Shown here piece after piece: positions 45,141 to 54,298 of a DNA stretch of 64,000 bases; within the stretch, counting starts at the first letter, position 1; each line of letters starts with the position of its first letter. Position numbers and translations under genes: made by a program. Where the stretch lies: positions 150,212 through 214,211 of the forward strand of contig JAOAFE010000002.1 in the NCBI GenBank assembly GCA_026416455.1, read 5' to 3'. Source of the DNA: Syntrophales bacterium. Its GTDB lineage: Bacteria > Desulfobacterota > Syntrophia > Syntrophales > UBA8958. The notes under the pieces were generated by a model. It did no database searches. It saw nothing but the letters and a program-made list of their open reading frames with translations, and was not told the origin of the DNA.

Positions 45141-47045
45141 ATGAAGAAAATCATCGGTCTTTTTTTAGCCCTGACGGGTATATTATTGTTCCTATTTGGA
45201 TGCGGAGGTGGGACGTCAGGAACTGGGCCTTTACGGGGCATATTTGTTGATGCACCGGTAGAGGGATTGGATTATACGACTACTTCTGGCATTACTGGGA
45301 GAACCGATGCTAATGGTGGATTTTTCTACGACCCAGGTGATACGGTAAACTTTAAAATTGGAAATTTAAATCTCGGTTCCGCCAAAGGGGCAGCCCAAAT
45401 CACACCGGTTGATATTATATCTGGGGCCACGGCCAATGATCAGCGTGTCGTCAATATGTTGGTTTTGCTTCAGACCTTGGACGAAGACGGAAATCCGAAC
45501 AATGGTATTAAAATAAATACTGCAACCAGGAATGTAATATCCGCTAATGCAAGTAACATTAATTTTAATCAAACTCCTAATTCCTTTCAGGGAGATACAA
45601 AAATCGCCACTCTTCTTACAACTCTGAATGCAACGGCTGGTGCCTTTACAGGAGGAGCGCGCACCTTAAGGGGTGTGGCCGCAGCGGTCGAACATTTCAC
45701 TAGTTCGACCAATGAACGCTATGTCCAAACCTTGCCTGCACCTCAGTATCCTATCGTTTTTGTCCATGGAGGTTCTGGATCGGCTTCACAATTTGAGTCA
45801 CAGGCGCAGCGTTTTATAGCCAATGGATATCCATTAAACTTTTTATACGCATTCGAGCATGATACATCTAGTTCTACAACAGACGTTATAACAGCTCAGG
45901 CCGCTCAGTTAGAGACCTTCATCGATGGTGTTTTGGCCAAGACAGGGGCGAGTAAAGTGGATCTAATCGGTCATTCACGGGGTACTACCGTAAGTCATAC
46001 TTATTTATCTGTTCCATCTCGCGCGGCTAAGGTGGCTCGTTATATAAATGTGGATGGACGGACGGCTACGAGCCTTCCAGGTGGGGTTCCCACTTTGGCC
46101 CTATGGGCGGATGGATGGCTATCAGAAAAAGGTCCACCTAAGGATCCTTACTCTGGAAAAATAGAGGGGGCGGAGAACGTTTATATCCTAAATCAGGCCC
46201 ATATAGAGGTGTGTACTTCGGCTGAAGCTTTTTGGTACATGTTTAGATTTTTAATGGGTGTTAACCCGAAGACGGTGCAAATTCCCGAAAAACAAGGAAA
46301 TACAGTAAAAATCGCGGGTAAAACTAACTACTTCCCTGCCAACACTGGTGCTTTAGGGACCCTCTATATTTACGAAATTAATCCAAATACTGCCGCCCGT
46401 GTAAGTGATACCCCCGTGGCCACCTTTACTATCGACTCCAGTGGCAATTGGGGCCCGGTGGATTTAAAGAAAGGGGCAACGTACGAATTTGCTTTCCATC
46501 ACGCCAATGGAAGTAAACATTACTTCTACCGCGAACCATTTTTGACCGACAATTACTTCGTCCGTCTGAACACATCTAATCCCGCGTCGCCAACCAGCTT
46601 GGGTAATCTATTGACGAGAACCAATAATCATACGAGTATTCTCATCAGCCGCGACAAGGAAATGTGGGGCGACCAGGGGGACAACAGCGATATACTAACG
46701 GTAGATGGAACGAATGTGATGACTAATGTGGCAGCCCCCAGAACCAAACATCTATCAGGATTATTCTTGGTAGATTGGGGTCCCAATCATAGTGCCTTAT
46801 CTACTTCCACATCTAATCCGCCCGATCAAAAGACGGATTTGACAACGCCAATCAGTATTTTCCATTCACTTACCTTCTTCTCCGGTCTTGACCTTTATCT
46901 GCCAGCGAGCATTCCGTGGAACAAGGCCATTACCCTCAGTCTGACCCCGCGTGGTGGAGGAGGAAAGGTACAGACGATTAAAGTTCCTAATTGGGCCTCT
47001 TCTGACGTGCGCATATCGGTTATCTTCCGTGATTATGTGCAATGA
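45141..47045 (+). CDS. Secreted lipoprotein lipase resembling Archaeoglobus AFL
   Basis: 634 residues. Lipoprotein signal (LLFLFGC) then a threonine/glycine-rich N-domain (25-200) with a transthyretin-like start GIFVDAPVEGLDY. The alpha/beta-hydrolase core starts FVHGGSGSASQFESQ, has nucleophile S279 in GHSRGTT and the likely His H354 in NQAHIEVCTS, followed by a C-terminal beta-rich domain. The GSGSASQFESQAQRF and AHIEVCTSAEAF segments resemble what I recall of the A. fulgidus lipase AFL, including its beta-barrel C-domain. AAGGAGGGG before the ATG. Probably a surface lipase on long-chain lipids. Confidence 0.8.
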   Translation: MKKIIGLFLALTGILLFLFGCGGGTSGTGPLRGIFVDAPVEGLDYTTTSGITGRTDANGGFFYDPGDTVNFKIGNLNLGSAKGAAQITPVDIISGATANDQRVVNMLVLLQTLDEDGNPNNGIKINTATRNVISANASNINFNQTPNSFQGDTKIATLLTTLNATAGAFTGGARTLRGVAAAVEHFTSSTNERYVQTLPAPQYPIVFVHGGSGSASQFESQAQRFIANGYPLNFLYAFEHDTSSSTTDVITAQAAQLETFIDGVLAKTGASKVDLIGHSRGTTVSHTYLSVPSRAAKVARYINVDGRTATSLPGGVPTLALWADGWLSEKGPPKDPYSGKIEGAENVYILNQAHIEVCTSAEAFWYMFRFLMGVNPKTVQIPEKQGNTVKIAGKTNYFPANTGALGTLYIYEINPNTAARVSDTPVATFTIDSSGNWGPVDLKKGATYEFAFHHANGSKHYFYREPFLTDNYFVRLNTSNPASPTSLGNLLTRTNNHTSILISRDKEMWGDQGDNSDILTVDGTNVMTNVAAPRTKHLSGLFLVDWGPNHSALSTSTSNPPDQKTDLTTPISIFHSLTFFSGLDLYLPASIPWNKAITLSLTPRGGGGKVQTIKVPNWASSDVRISVIFRDYVQ

Positions 47046-47054
47046 TTAAAACAG

Positions 47055-47089
47055 GGGGTAGCCTTTATTTACAAGGTGAAGGCTACCCC
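47055..47089 (+). terminator. Hairpin terminator after the lipase gene
   Basis: Perfect 11-base stem GGGGTAGCCTT/AAGGCTACCCC with a 13-base loop, starting 10 bases past the lipase stop. No strong T-run follows, so it may block rather than release transcription by itself. Confidence 0.65.
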
Positions 47090-47196
47090 TTCCGTCATGG
47101 AAGGGAGCAGCCATCTAAACATACCCGCTTTTCATGAAGGGATGTAAGAGGAAAGGAGAGCATTTCTCAACTATTTATTCTCTTAGGGAGGTGTGT

Positions 47197-47661
47197 ATGA
47201 AAAAGGTGGTAATGATTTTACTTGCTTTGGCGGTGGCCCAGGTAGCATATGGCTATGACCGGCAACTTGCTGCCAGGTTCGATGCTATGTTTTCTCAATT
47301 GACCCCCGAGATGATTACCAAACGACCGTGCGAGATAAATGCGAAGCAACTTTTCGACATGATTAAGAAAAAAGAAGATTTTGTTGTTCTTGATATCAGG
47401 ACCCCCCAGGAAATGGAAATTGTGGGCGTTACCTTAAAAAATACTCTACAAATCCCTATGCATGTACTTTTCAAAGAGGAGAATTTAAAGAAACTTCCGA
47501 AAGATAAAATGATTGTTGTTGTTTGCCACACGGGCACGAGGGCCGCCGCCGCAGTGATAGCTTTAAGGGCGGTTGGTTTTATGAATGCCTGGATTTTCAA
47601 AAATGGGATCGGAGAGTTGGCCAAGGAAGCGGGAAGGAATGTGGTCGATGTACTTTGGTAA
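47197..47661 (+). CDS. Periplasmic rhodanese-domain protein
   Basis: 154 residues with a signal peptide (MKKVVMILLALAVAQVAYG) and one rhodanese domain: DFVVLDIRTPQEMEIVG and the active-site loop VVVCHTGTRAAAA with a Cys nucleophile and CRxG-type loop. It transfers sulfane sulfur; substrate unknown. The ATG at 47197 follows AGGGAGGTG. It lies alone between the lipase and a convergent PepSY gene. Confidence 0.88.
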   Translation: MKKVVMILLALAVAQVAYGYDRQLAARFDAMFSQLTPEMITKRPCEINAKQLFDMIKKKEDFVVLDIRTPQEMEIVGVTLKNTLQIPMHVLFKEENLKKLPKDKMIVVVCHTGTRAAAAVIALRAVGFMNAWIFKNGIGELAKEAGRNVVDVLW

Positions 47662-47718
47662 TTATAAAGTGAAAACTTCTTTTAGTCTGCAGCTTTGAAA
47701 AAATAGGATCTGTGTTTT

Positions 47719-47760
47719 CCGCCGATGGGTACCCGCATGAATTGCAGACCCCATCGGCGG
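47719..47760. terminator. Bidirectional hairpin between rhodanese and PepSY genes
   Basis: Perfect 11-base stem CCGCCGATGGG/CCCATCGGCGG with a 20-base loop between two convergent genes. TTTT lies before it on the plus strand, giving AAAA on the minus reading. Likely a shared terminator. Confidence 0.6.
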
Positions 47761-47772
47761 CGTTACCGTCTT

Positions 47773-48321
47773 TTATCTTGATGGAGATGAGTATAACGAA
47801 GCATCCCGTGCTGCCTTCCAGTCAGGAAGTATAGAGCCGGTTTGACCGTTAACCTTTATATGAGCAATAACCGCCTTTTTTAAAATTAACCCCACCTTCC
47901 ATTCCCCATGCTTACCCAAGCTTACAGATGCCGCATCCATATTGGGAAGGGCCTGTTGGACTATCTTTACTGATTGCTCAGGTGAGGCAGATACAGAATT
48001 GACATCAGTTTCAAAGCCTTTTGGAAGAATTTCGCCTGTAGCAGGATTAAGCCTTATTCGCGCTACGATATTTCCTTCATAAATGAGCGGTACCTCTAAA
48101 TTCTTTTCTCCTCTCTTTCCAGTTTTTACGTAACTGTTTCCGACCGTCAGCTTGGGTAGGGCGGACTTAACAGTTGATAATGCTTGCTCGGCTGTTATAG
48201 TTGGTGCGATATAAGTACCTTTTTCTTTTGCCCCTTTTGCCAAGGCCAATGTTGCAGTGAGACCTATGATGATTTGCACGAAAATTGTGGTCCGCAGTAT
48301 CATAACGACTCTTTTTCTCAT
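47773..48321 (-). CDS. Exported PepSY-domain protein, possible sensor partner
   Basis: 182 residues. Signal peptide (MRKRVVMIL core, ending ALAKGA), then two related alpha/beta units: ITAEQALSTVKSALPKL with GNIVARIRLNPATGEILP, and SPEQSVKIVQQALPNM with AVIAHIKVNGQTGSILPDW. The V-x-G-x-T/A-G-x-I-L ending is the PepSY pattern. It follows the kinase and regulator on the minus strand, separated by 101 bases, and may modulate the kinase in the periplasm. Confidence 0.75.
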   Translation of the reverse strand: MRKRVVMILRTTIFVQIIIGLTATLALAKGAKEKGTYIAPTITAEQALSTVKSALPKLTVGNSYVKTGKRGEKNLEVPLIYEGNIVARIRLNPATGEILPKGFETDVNSVSASPEQSVKIVQQALPNMDAASVSLGKHGEWKVGLILKKAVIAHIKVNGQTGSILPDWKAARDASLYSSPSR

Positions 48322-48422
48322 AACAAACCTCCCCGATTTTTTGGCTATTATAAAGGCTAAAAATTACTGGACCATTTCATAAACATTACTTTTTTGAAAG
48401 GTTGAGAGAATAGGCTTGCTAA

Positions 48423-49829
48423 CTATTCTTTAAGGGGGAGGTATACGAGGAAGGTGGAACCATCGAGTGGCCTGCTTAATACTTCTATGTGGCCTCCGTG
48501 GATATCCACTATTGATTTTACAACACTCAATCCAAGACCGAGGCCTCTTTGAGAGCGACTTTGGTCTCCGCGATAGAGGCGCTCCCATATCTTTGGTAGA
48601 TCCTTTTCGCTTATGCCGATGCCAGTGTCTTTTATCTCAATGATCGCTTCCTTAGGTGTCTTCTTCTGTGCTTTTATACTTATCACACCGCCTGTGTTTG
48701 AATACTTGATGGAGTTATCAATAAGATTACCTATGGCCTGCTTTATTCGGCTCGGGTCAGCTAAGATGATTATTTCCTCTGATAAATCTGCGTGGATTTT
48801 AATTTGCTTCTCTTCCGCGAGATAAAGATAAACTGCGACAACCTCTTCAATGAGTGCCGATATATTAACCCTTTCTCTATTAAGCTTGAGGGTACCTGCA
48901 TTAGCCTCTGCTATATCCATTAGTGTGTTTAACATCATCATAATCCGTTCAGACTCCTCCATACAGTCAGAGAGGGCTTCACGGCATGATTCAATAGTAT
49001 TATTTGAAGCGAGAGCACTTTCTGCCAAAACTCTAAGTCTTGTTATGGGGGTTCGCAGTTCATGTGCTACGTTATCCAGAGATGCTTTCATGCCTTCGAT
49101 TAGGTGCTCTATACGCATGATCATATGGTTAAAGAGGGAAACCAGTTCACCTAATTCGTCATCTGTCTTTCCTATCGGGACACGGGCACCAGTCTCGCCC
49201 GTATTGGCTATTGATTTTATAGTTTTAGTAAGATTACGGATGGGTAAAAGTGTCCTATAGGTGACAAGGTAACCACCTAAAAGGCCCATTAGGATGGCAG
49301 GCAGCATTACGACAAAAGAGACTTTTTTAAAACGATTTAGTATTTCCTCTCTATAGTTTATGTCCTTTCCAATCTGTATGAAATTTCCATCTTGTAGGGG
49401 AAATGTCATGATTTCGTAAATGGTTTCGTTGCCTTTATTTTTTGGACTTATCTGCTGAATCTCCATGTTTATATTGATGCGACTTAGTTCTGTGATATCA
49501 ATTCTATTCCATTGATCGGGTAGACTTAAAAGAAGGGTGTGATTGCCTTTATCTGCTATGCGAAGGAAAAAAAGTCCTGGTTTTTCAGCAATTCTTTCAA
49601 GGGCAATTGCTGATTGTACTCCTTCTAAACCGTTATCATTATAAAATGCTTTGTATTTGTTGAGTCTGACTACGATTGCCTTCTCATCTTCTTTTTTTAA
49701 TGAAGACATAAGGGCATAATAGGCGATGGTGAAGATGGCAATGAAGGCAAAGAGAGACACTGTTGTGTACCACAGGGTAAGACGTAAACTGAGATTTCTT
49801 TTTGCCCTATTAAGAAGGCTTAAGAACAT
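48423..49829 (-). CDS. Membrane sensor histidine kinase (HAMP-HisKA, CusS/EnvZ type)
   Basis: About 468 residues. TM1 (about 18-38), a periplasmic loop (40-165), TM2 (168-190), HAMP (190-245), HisKA with H in DNVAHELRTPITRL, HATPase_c with AIGNLIDNSIKYSNT and GLGLGLSVVKSIVD. The ATG at 49829 has AGAGGTG before it; the GTG at 49838 lies within that site. Overlaps the regulator by 20 bases. Low-GC compared with neighbours outside the island. Confidence 0.92.
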   Translation of the reverse strand: MFLSLLNRAKRNLSLRLTLWYTTVSLFAFIAIFTIAYYALMSSLKKEDEKAIVVRLNKYKAFYNDNGLEGVQSAIALERIAEKPGLFFLRIADKGNHTLLLSLPDQWNRIDITELSRININMEIQQISPKNKGNETIYEIMTFPLQDGNFIQIGKDINYREEILNRFKKVSFVVMLPAILMGLLGGYLVTYRTLLPIRNLTKTIKSIANTGETGARVPIGKTDDELGELVSLFNHMIMRIEHLIEGMKASLDNVAHELRTPITRLRVLAESALASNNTIESCREALSDCMEESERIMMMLNTLMDIAEANAGTLKLNRERVNISALIEEVVAVYLYLAEEKQIKIHADLSEEIIILADPSRIKQAIGNLIDNSIKYSNTGGVISIKAQKKTPKEAIIEIKDTGIGISEKDLPKIWERLYRGDQSRSQRGLGLGLSVVKSIVDIHGGHIEVLSRPLDGSTFLVYLPLKE

Positions 49830-50487
49830 AGCCGACACCTCTGATGGTGTGAATAATTTCCTTCTCTGGTGCAGCTTCCTCTAATTTCTTGCGTAGCCGA
49901 CACACAAGAACATCCACTACGTTAGTCTGAGGGTCGAAGGAATAATCCCACACATGTTCCATGATCATTGTTTTAGATAGGACTCTGCCACTGTTGCGCA
50001 TAAAATATTCAAGAAGGGAAAATTCACGGGGTTGTAGATCTATTCTACGGTTTCCATAAAACACTTCTCTCGTTAAAAGGTCTAGCGTCAATTCGCCTGC
50101 TATTATTTTAGTGGTTTCCTGATTTGAGCTCGCCCGTCTCATTAAGGCGTGTACGCGGGCAAGGAGTTCTGAAAAAGAAAAGGGTTTTATGAGATAATCG
50201 TCACTTCCTATCTGCAATCCCTTCACCCTATCTTCAATAGAGCGTTTGGCGCTCAAAATAATCACGGGTGTATTCTTTTTGTTTCGTCTCATCTGCTCGA
50301 TGAGACTCAGTCCATCTATTTTAGGAAGCATAACGTCAATAACGCAGACATCGTAAGGTTCAGTAAGTGCCAGATCTAACCCCGTTTCACCATCAGCTGC
50401 CACATCCACAGCAAAACCCGCTTGCCTGAAGCCCTTTGCCAACAGGGAAGCGAGCTTGTTGTCATCTTCTACCAGTAAGAGTCTCAT
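49810..50487 (-). CDS. OmpR/PhoB-family response regulator
   Basis: 225 residues. Receiver with E7, D8, D9 and phosphoacceptor D51 (VCVIDVMLPKIDG), switch Lys in YLIKPFSF, then a winged helix with FSLLEYFMRNSGRVLSK and TNVVDVLVCRLRKKLE. The ATG at 50487 is preferred over an upstream start at 50547, which adds a non-conserved lysine-rich tail. Pairs with the kinase. Confidence 0.95.
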   Translation of the reverse strand: MRLLLVEDDNKLASLLAKGFRQAGFAVDVAADGETGLDLALTEPYDVCVIDVMLPKIDGLSLIEQMRRNKKNTPVIILSAKRSIEDRVKGLQIGSDDYLIKPFSFSELLARVHALMRRASSNQETTKIIAGELTLDLLTREVFYGNRRIDLQPREFSLLEYFMRNSGRVLSKTMIMEHVWDYSFDPQTNVVDVLVCRLRKKLEEAAPEKEIIHTIRGVGYVLKPS

Positions 50488-50801
50488 GAAAATTATCGAT
50501 CCATTTGATATTTGAATTAATTTTAACTTTTTTAGTCGTAATGTCAATTTTTAATATGCTATGGCATCTTGCAATTCTGAGTCCCCATGGTAGTCTGGTA
50601 AGAATAAGTTGCGAACTTGCTTGCCATTTCTCTTAAACTATCGCATAGATAATCTTCTGGTACGCTTTGAAATCTTCGTGTGTAAAGAAAAGAATTCTCT
50701 GCTTTATTAGTTTTTTTCTTGACTATTAATCTTTTTTCACCGTAGCCTGTAGAGACATAAAAAGCCCATATTGGCCGGAAAAAAGGTGTAAGAGTTTCTG
50801 T
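50488..50801. other. Divergent non-coding stretch
   Basis: 314 AT-rich bases between the minus-strand regulator and the plus-strand methyltransferase. It must hold both promoters. A TTGACT at 50719-50724 with a weak -10 TAGCCT at 50743-50748 may serve the plus gene. No hairpin, tRNA or small ORF stands out. Confidence 0.45.
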
Positions 50802-51542
50802 ATGGCATTAAGAGAAGAGTTAGAAAAAACAGGTCATTGGCTCTTTCGCTGGAGAAGTTATTTGCCCTTGCTGGTGATTGGTCTATCTATTATTGCTTTT
50901 CGTGAATTTCAGTACCCATTTAGCAGCCATTTAATGGACAATTTGTGGGAATTATTTTGCTTGGCTGTGTCGATGGTAGGTATAGTCGTGAGGGCGCTTA
51001 CCATTGGCTTCGTACCTGAGGGGACATCAGGCCGCAATACAAAAGAACAGGTCGCGAATGAGTTGAACACAGCGGGGATGTACTCAATTGTAAGACATCC
51101 ACTTTACCTGGGTAATTTCATCATATGGTTCGGAATCTCATTGTTTGTAAGGCTTTGGTGGCTTAGCCTCATAATTATACTTATCTTCTGGCTCTACTAT
51201 GAGAGGATTATCTTTGCAGAGGAGGAGTTTCTGCGGAGAAAGTTTGGTCACTTTTATCTGGAATGGGCGGAGAGAACGCCGGCTTTTTTCCCTAAATTTA
51301 GCCTTTGGCGTAGGCCCACCCTTTCATTTTCTCTCCGGACTGCTCTGAAGGAGGAATATTCCGGGTTTTTTGCTATTATCGCTACTTTTACGTTTCTTGA
51401 GATTATGGGAGACTATTTCGTAGAAGGAATTTTGGAATTCGACACCCTGTGGCAGGTTATCTTCTTTTGCGGTTTGTGCTTCTATATGACTGTCAGAATT
51501 ATGAAAAAGGCCAATCTCTTAAATGTAGAAGGGCGGCCGTAA
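50802..51542 (+). CDS. ICMT-family membrane methyltransferase (possibly lipid A phosphate methyltransferase)
   Basis: 246 residues with five to six membrane helices. The SAM-binding/active-site motif is MYSIVRHPLYLGNFIIW (R-H-P-x-Y), preceded by GRNTKEQVANELNTAG; ELxRRKFG-like YERIIFAEEEFLRRKFG follows. This fits the ICMT/PEMT family. Leptospira LmtA, which methylates the lipid A 1-phosphate, is in this family and similar in length, so a lipid target is possible. I see nothing that proves it. Codon use is AT-rich. Confidence 0.75.
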   Translation: MALREELEKTGHWLFRWRSYLPLLVIGLSIIAFREFQYPFSSHLMDNLWELFCLAVSMVGIVVRALTIGFVPEGTSGRNTKEQVANELNTAGMYSIVRHPLYLGNFIIWFGISLFVRLWWLSLIIILIFWLYYERIIFAEEEFLRRKFGHFYLEWAERTPAFFPKFSLWRRPTLSFSLRTALKEEYSGFFAIIATFTFLEIMGDYFVEGILEFDTLWQVIFFCGLCFYMTVRIMKKANLLNVEGRP

Positions 51543-51737
51543 GATGCGTAATATTGTAATTTGAAGGCTTGTATTAGAGTACCTAATTTTTAGCAAAGTT
51601 CCTCAAGACTATTATGGAAAGTAATTTCTCATTAGCTCTCAAAACGAGATCAGATTTAACTTCGGCCTAAAGTTCAATCAAAATAAGTGGCTATCTATCA
51701 AGGCAGGAGGTGTTTAAATATACTAAAAAAGTTGACC

Positions 51738-52301
51738 CTATTTCAGGTGGTCGATTAATATCTTGATACCGATTGCAATGAGAACAAGACCCCCTAAGAT
51801 TTCTACTTTACGTCCCAAGAGGCGGGCGAGTATGCGGCCAAAGAGCATGCCTACAGCCGTGACGGTAAAGCACATCAATCCAATGATGACCGCGGGTTTC
51901 CAGATGATGATGTTGATGAGGGAGAAGCTAAATCCTACAGCTAGAGAGTCAATGCTGGTCGCGAGAGAAAGTAAAAGAAGACTTAAACCTTTTGTTGGGT
52001 CATTGTTCATTTCACCCTGTTCTTCTCCTTCCTCGAGGCCCTCTTTGATCATTTTTAAGCCGACGAAGAGGAGAATTAAGAAAGCCACCCAGTGATCAAA
52101 AGAGGCAATCCAGTTTACGATGGCCTGTCCTGCAAACCAGCCTAAAATGGCCATAAAGAACTGAAATAAACCGAATGAACAGGAAAGTCGAATGATAGGA
52201 GCATAAGAGATATGCCCATTCCTGGCGCCAATGCCGATGGCAACAGCCAAGGCATCGAGGCTTAAGCCAAAGGCGATGGTTGCTGTCATCCAAAGTTCCA
52301 T
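51738..52301 (-). CDS. mntP: MntP manganese efflux pump
   Basis: 187 residues, six membrane helices. Two conserved half-repeats with Asp ligands: FGLSLDALAVAIGIG near the start and LATSIDSLAVGFSF near residue 120. MntP exports Mn2+. I looked for the usual Mn-sensing yybP-ykoY leader upstream and did not see it in the 115 bases before the next gene. Confidence 0.94.
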   Translation of the reverse strand: MELWMTATIAFGLSLDALAVAIGIGARNGHISYAPIIRLSCSFGLFQFFMAILGWFAGQAIVNWIASFDHWVAFLILLFVGLKMIKEGLEEGEEQGEMNNDPTKGLSLLLLSLATSIDSLAVGFSFSLINIIIWKPAVIIGLMCFTVTAVGMLFGRILARLLGRKVEILGGLVLIAIGIKILIDHLK

Positions 52302-52416
52302 GCCCGTTCCCTACCCATTGGACTTTCGCCTGTCAAGGCGAATTTGTTTGAGTCCTTTTTCTGGCCGTAGTAAAGTATTACTGTAAAACGGGAAAATTAA
52401 TGGGGGGAGAGGCATT

Positions 52417-54285
52417 ATGGATCTCGAATTTAAGTCCAAGTTTAAGGATAAATTTGCTTCCGAAGAGAAAATTTTTTCCCACATCCACCGGGGCGATCGT
52501 ATCTTTATCTCTACTGCCTGTGCGGAGCCCCAGTACACAATCCAAGCCCTCATGAAGTACGTGGAAGACCACCCCAAGGCCTTTGCCGAGGCGGAGTTAA
52601 TGCATATCTGGACCCTGGGTGTGGCCCCTTACGTGGAAGATCGTTTTACCTTCAACTTCCGTCATAATTCCTTCTTCGTGGGTGATAACACGCGGGAATC
52701 GGTCAACCGCGGAGTGGCTGACTATACCCCCATTTTTCTCTCCCAAATACCGCGTCTCATCTATACGGAAAGGATTCCTATCGATGTAGCGATTATCCAA
52801 ACTTCCCTTCCCGACCGTAACGGTTATGTAAGTTTAGGCATCAGTGTGGACATCTGCCGGGCGGCAGTGGACAAAGCGAAAATTATCATCGCTCAGATAA
52901 ACCGTTACATGCCTCGCGTGCATGGTGACACCTTTCTTCATCTCGATGATATAGATTTCATCATCCACCATGATGAGCCCCTTTTAGAATACGCGCCTCA
53001 GGTACCCGACGAAGTGGCCATGAAAATTGGAAAGAACGTGTCCCGCATCGTAAATGATGGGGATACGATTCAGCTCGGTTACGGAAGCACCCCAAACGCA
53101 ATTTTAAGTCATCTCGAGGAGAAAAACGACCTGGGCATCCACACGGAGCTCTTGACGGATTCGATGGTGAGTCTAATCAGGCAGGGAGTGGTAACCAATC
53201 GGCGGAAAAACATAAACCGAGGGAAGACCATCGCCTCTTTCTGTATGGGAACCAAGAACACTTATGATTTTCTTGACGACAATCCGGCGGTTGAATTTCG
53301 GAGCATTGACTACACCAATGATCCACGCATTATCTGTCAAATAGAAAATATGACGGCCATAAATGCAGCCCTTCAGATTGACCTTACAGGTCAAGCAACG
53401 GCCGAATCTATCGGACGCATATTCTACAGCGGCATCGGTGGCTCAGCCGATTTCATGCGTGGTGCCGTCTGGGCACCGGGGGGAAAGACTATTCTCGTCC
53501 TCCAATCGACGGCGCGGGGGGGAGAGGTGTCTCGTATTGTTCCTTTTCTCGATAGTGGTGCTGGGGTGACCCTCAACCGCGGCGATATTCATTATGTCGT
53601 TACGGAGTACGGCATCGCTTACGTCCACGGAAAAAATATTAGGGAAAGAGCCATGAGTCTTATTGCCATCGCTCATCCTAAGTTTAGACCGTATCTCATC
53701 GAAGAGGCAAAGCGCCTGAATCTCATTTACCCTGATCAAGCCTTTATCCCGGGCGAAAAAGGCGAATATCCTGCTTATTTAGAAACTTTAAGGACAACGA
53801 AGACGGGCCTTACGGTAAAACTACGTCCCGTGAAACTCGATGATGAACCTCTCATCAAAGATCTCTTTTACTCCATGTCAGACAAGAGTCTCGAGCGAAG
53901 GTTTATGGAGATTAGATACGATGTGCCTCATCCCATGAGGCAAACCTTTGTGGTTATCGATTATACGAGGGAAATAGTAATTCTCGCGACGATTGAAACA
54001 AACGGCAAGGAAATAGTCGTCGGCATGGGTCAGGCCATCAAAGACCCCGAATCCCAGATGGCGGAAGTAGCTTTTGCCGTGAGGGATGAATATCACGGGC
54101 AAGGGATCGGAACGGAACTCCTTTCCTATCTGACTCAGTGGGCTAAGAAAGAAGGATTGCAAGGGTTTACGGCGGATGTGCTCTTGGAGAACAAGCCCAT
54201 GCTCCATGTGTTCGAAAAGATGGACTTCGACATGAAAAAGAGGGTGGAAGCGGGGGTTTATGAACTAACCATGAAATTTAAGTAA
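52417..54285 (+). CDS. Acetyl-CoA hydrolase/CoA-transferase fused to a GNAT acetyltransferase
   Basis: 622 residues. Residues 1-440 are a CoA-transferase family I/acetyl-CoA hydrolase domain (like 4-hydroxybutyrate CoA-transferase) with QIENMTAINAALQIDLTGQ (likely catalytic Glu), GGSADFMRGA and TEYGIAYVHGKN. Residues 465-620 are a GNAT domain: KLRPVKLDDEPLIKDLF and acetyl-CoA loop RDEYHGQGIGTELL. One protein could thus move CoA and also acetylate a protein lysine. GGGGGGAG precedes the ATG. Heads a three-gene plus-strand run. Confidence 0.92.
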   Translation: MDLEFKSKFKDKFASEEKIFSHIHRGDRIFISTACAEPQYTIQALMKYVEDHPKAFAEAELMHIWTLGVAPYVEDRFTFNFRHNSFFVGDNTRESVNRGVADYTPIFLSQIPRLIYTERIPIDVAIIQTSLPDRNGYVSLGISVDICRAAVDKAKIIIAQINRYMPRVHGDTFLHLDDIDFIIHHDEPLLEYAPQVPDEVAMKIGKNVSRIVNDGDTIQLGYGSTPNAILSHLEEKNDLGIHTELLTDSMVSLIRQGVVTNRRKNINRGKTIASFCMGTKNTYDFLDDNPAVEFRSIDYTNDPRIICQIENMTAINAALQIDLTGQATAESIGRIFYSGIGGSADFMRGAVWAPGGKTILVLQSTARGGEVSRIVPFLDSGAGVTLNRGDIHYVVTEYGIAYVHGKNIRERAMSLIAIAHPKFRPYLIEEAKRLNLIYPDQAFIPGEKGEYPAYLETLRTTKTGLTVKLRPVKLDDEPLIKDLFYSMSDKSLERRFMEIRYDVPHPMRQTFVVIDYTREIVILATIETNGKEIVVGMGQAIKDPESQMAEVAFAVRDEYHGQGIGTELLSYLTQWAKKEGLQGFTADVLLENKPMLHVFEKMDFDMKKRVEAGVYELTMKFK

Positions 54286-54298
54286 GGGGGGTGTAAAT

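Noticed and set aside
52302-52416. Manganese (yybP-ykoY) riboswitch before mntP
   Set aside because: Only 115 bases and no conserved paired core could be recognised on the minus strand.
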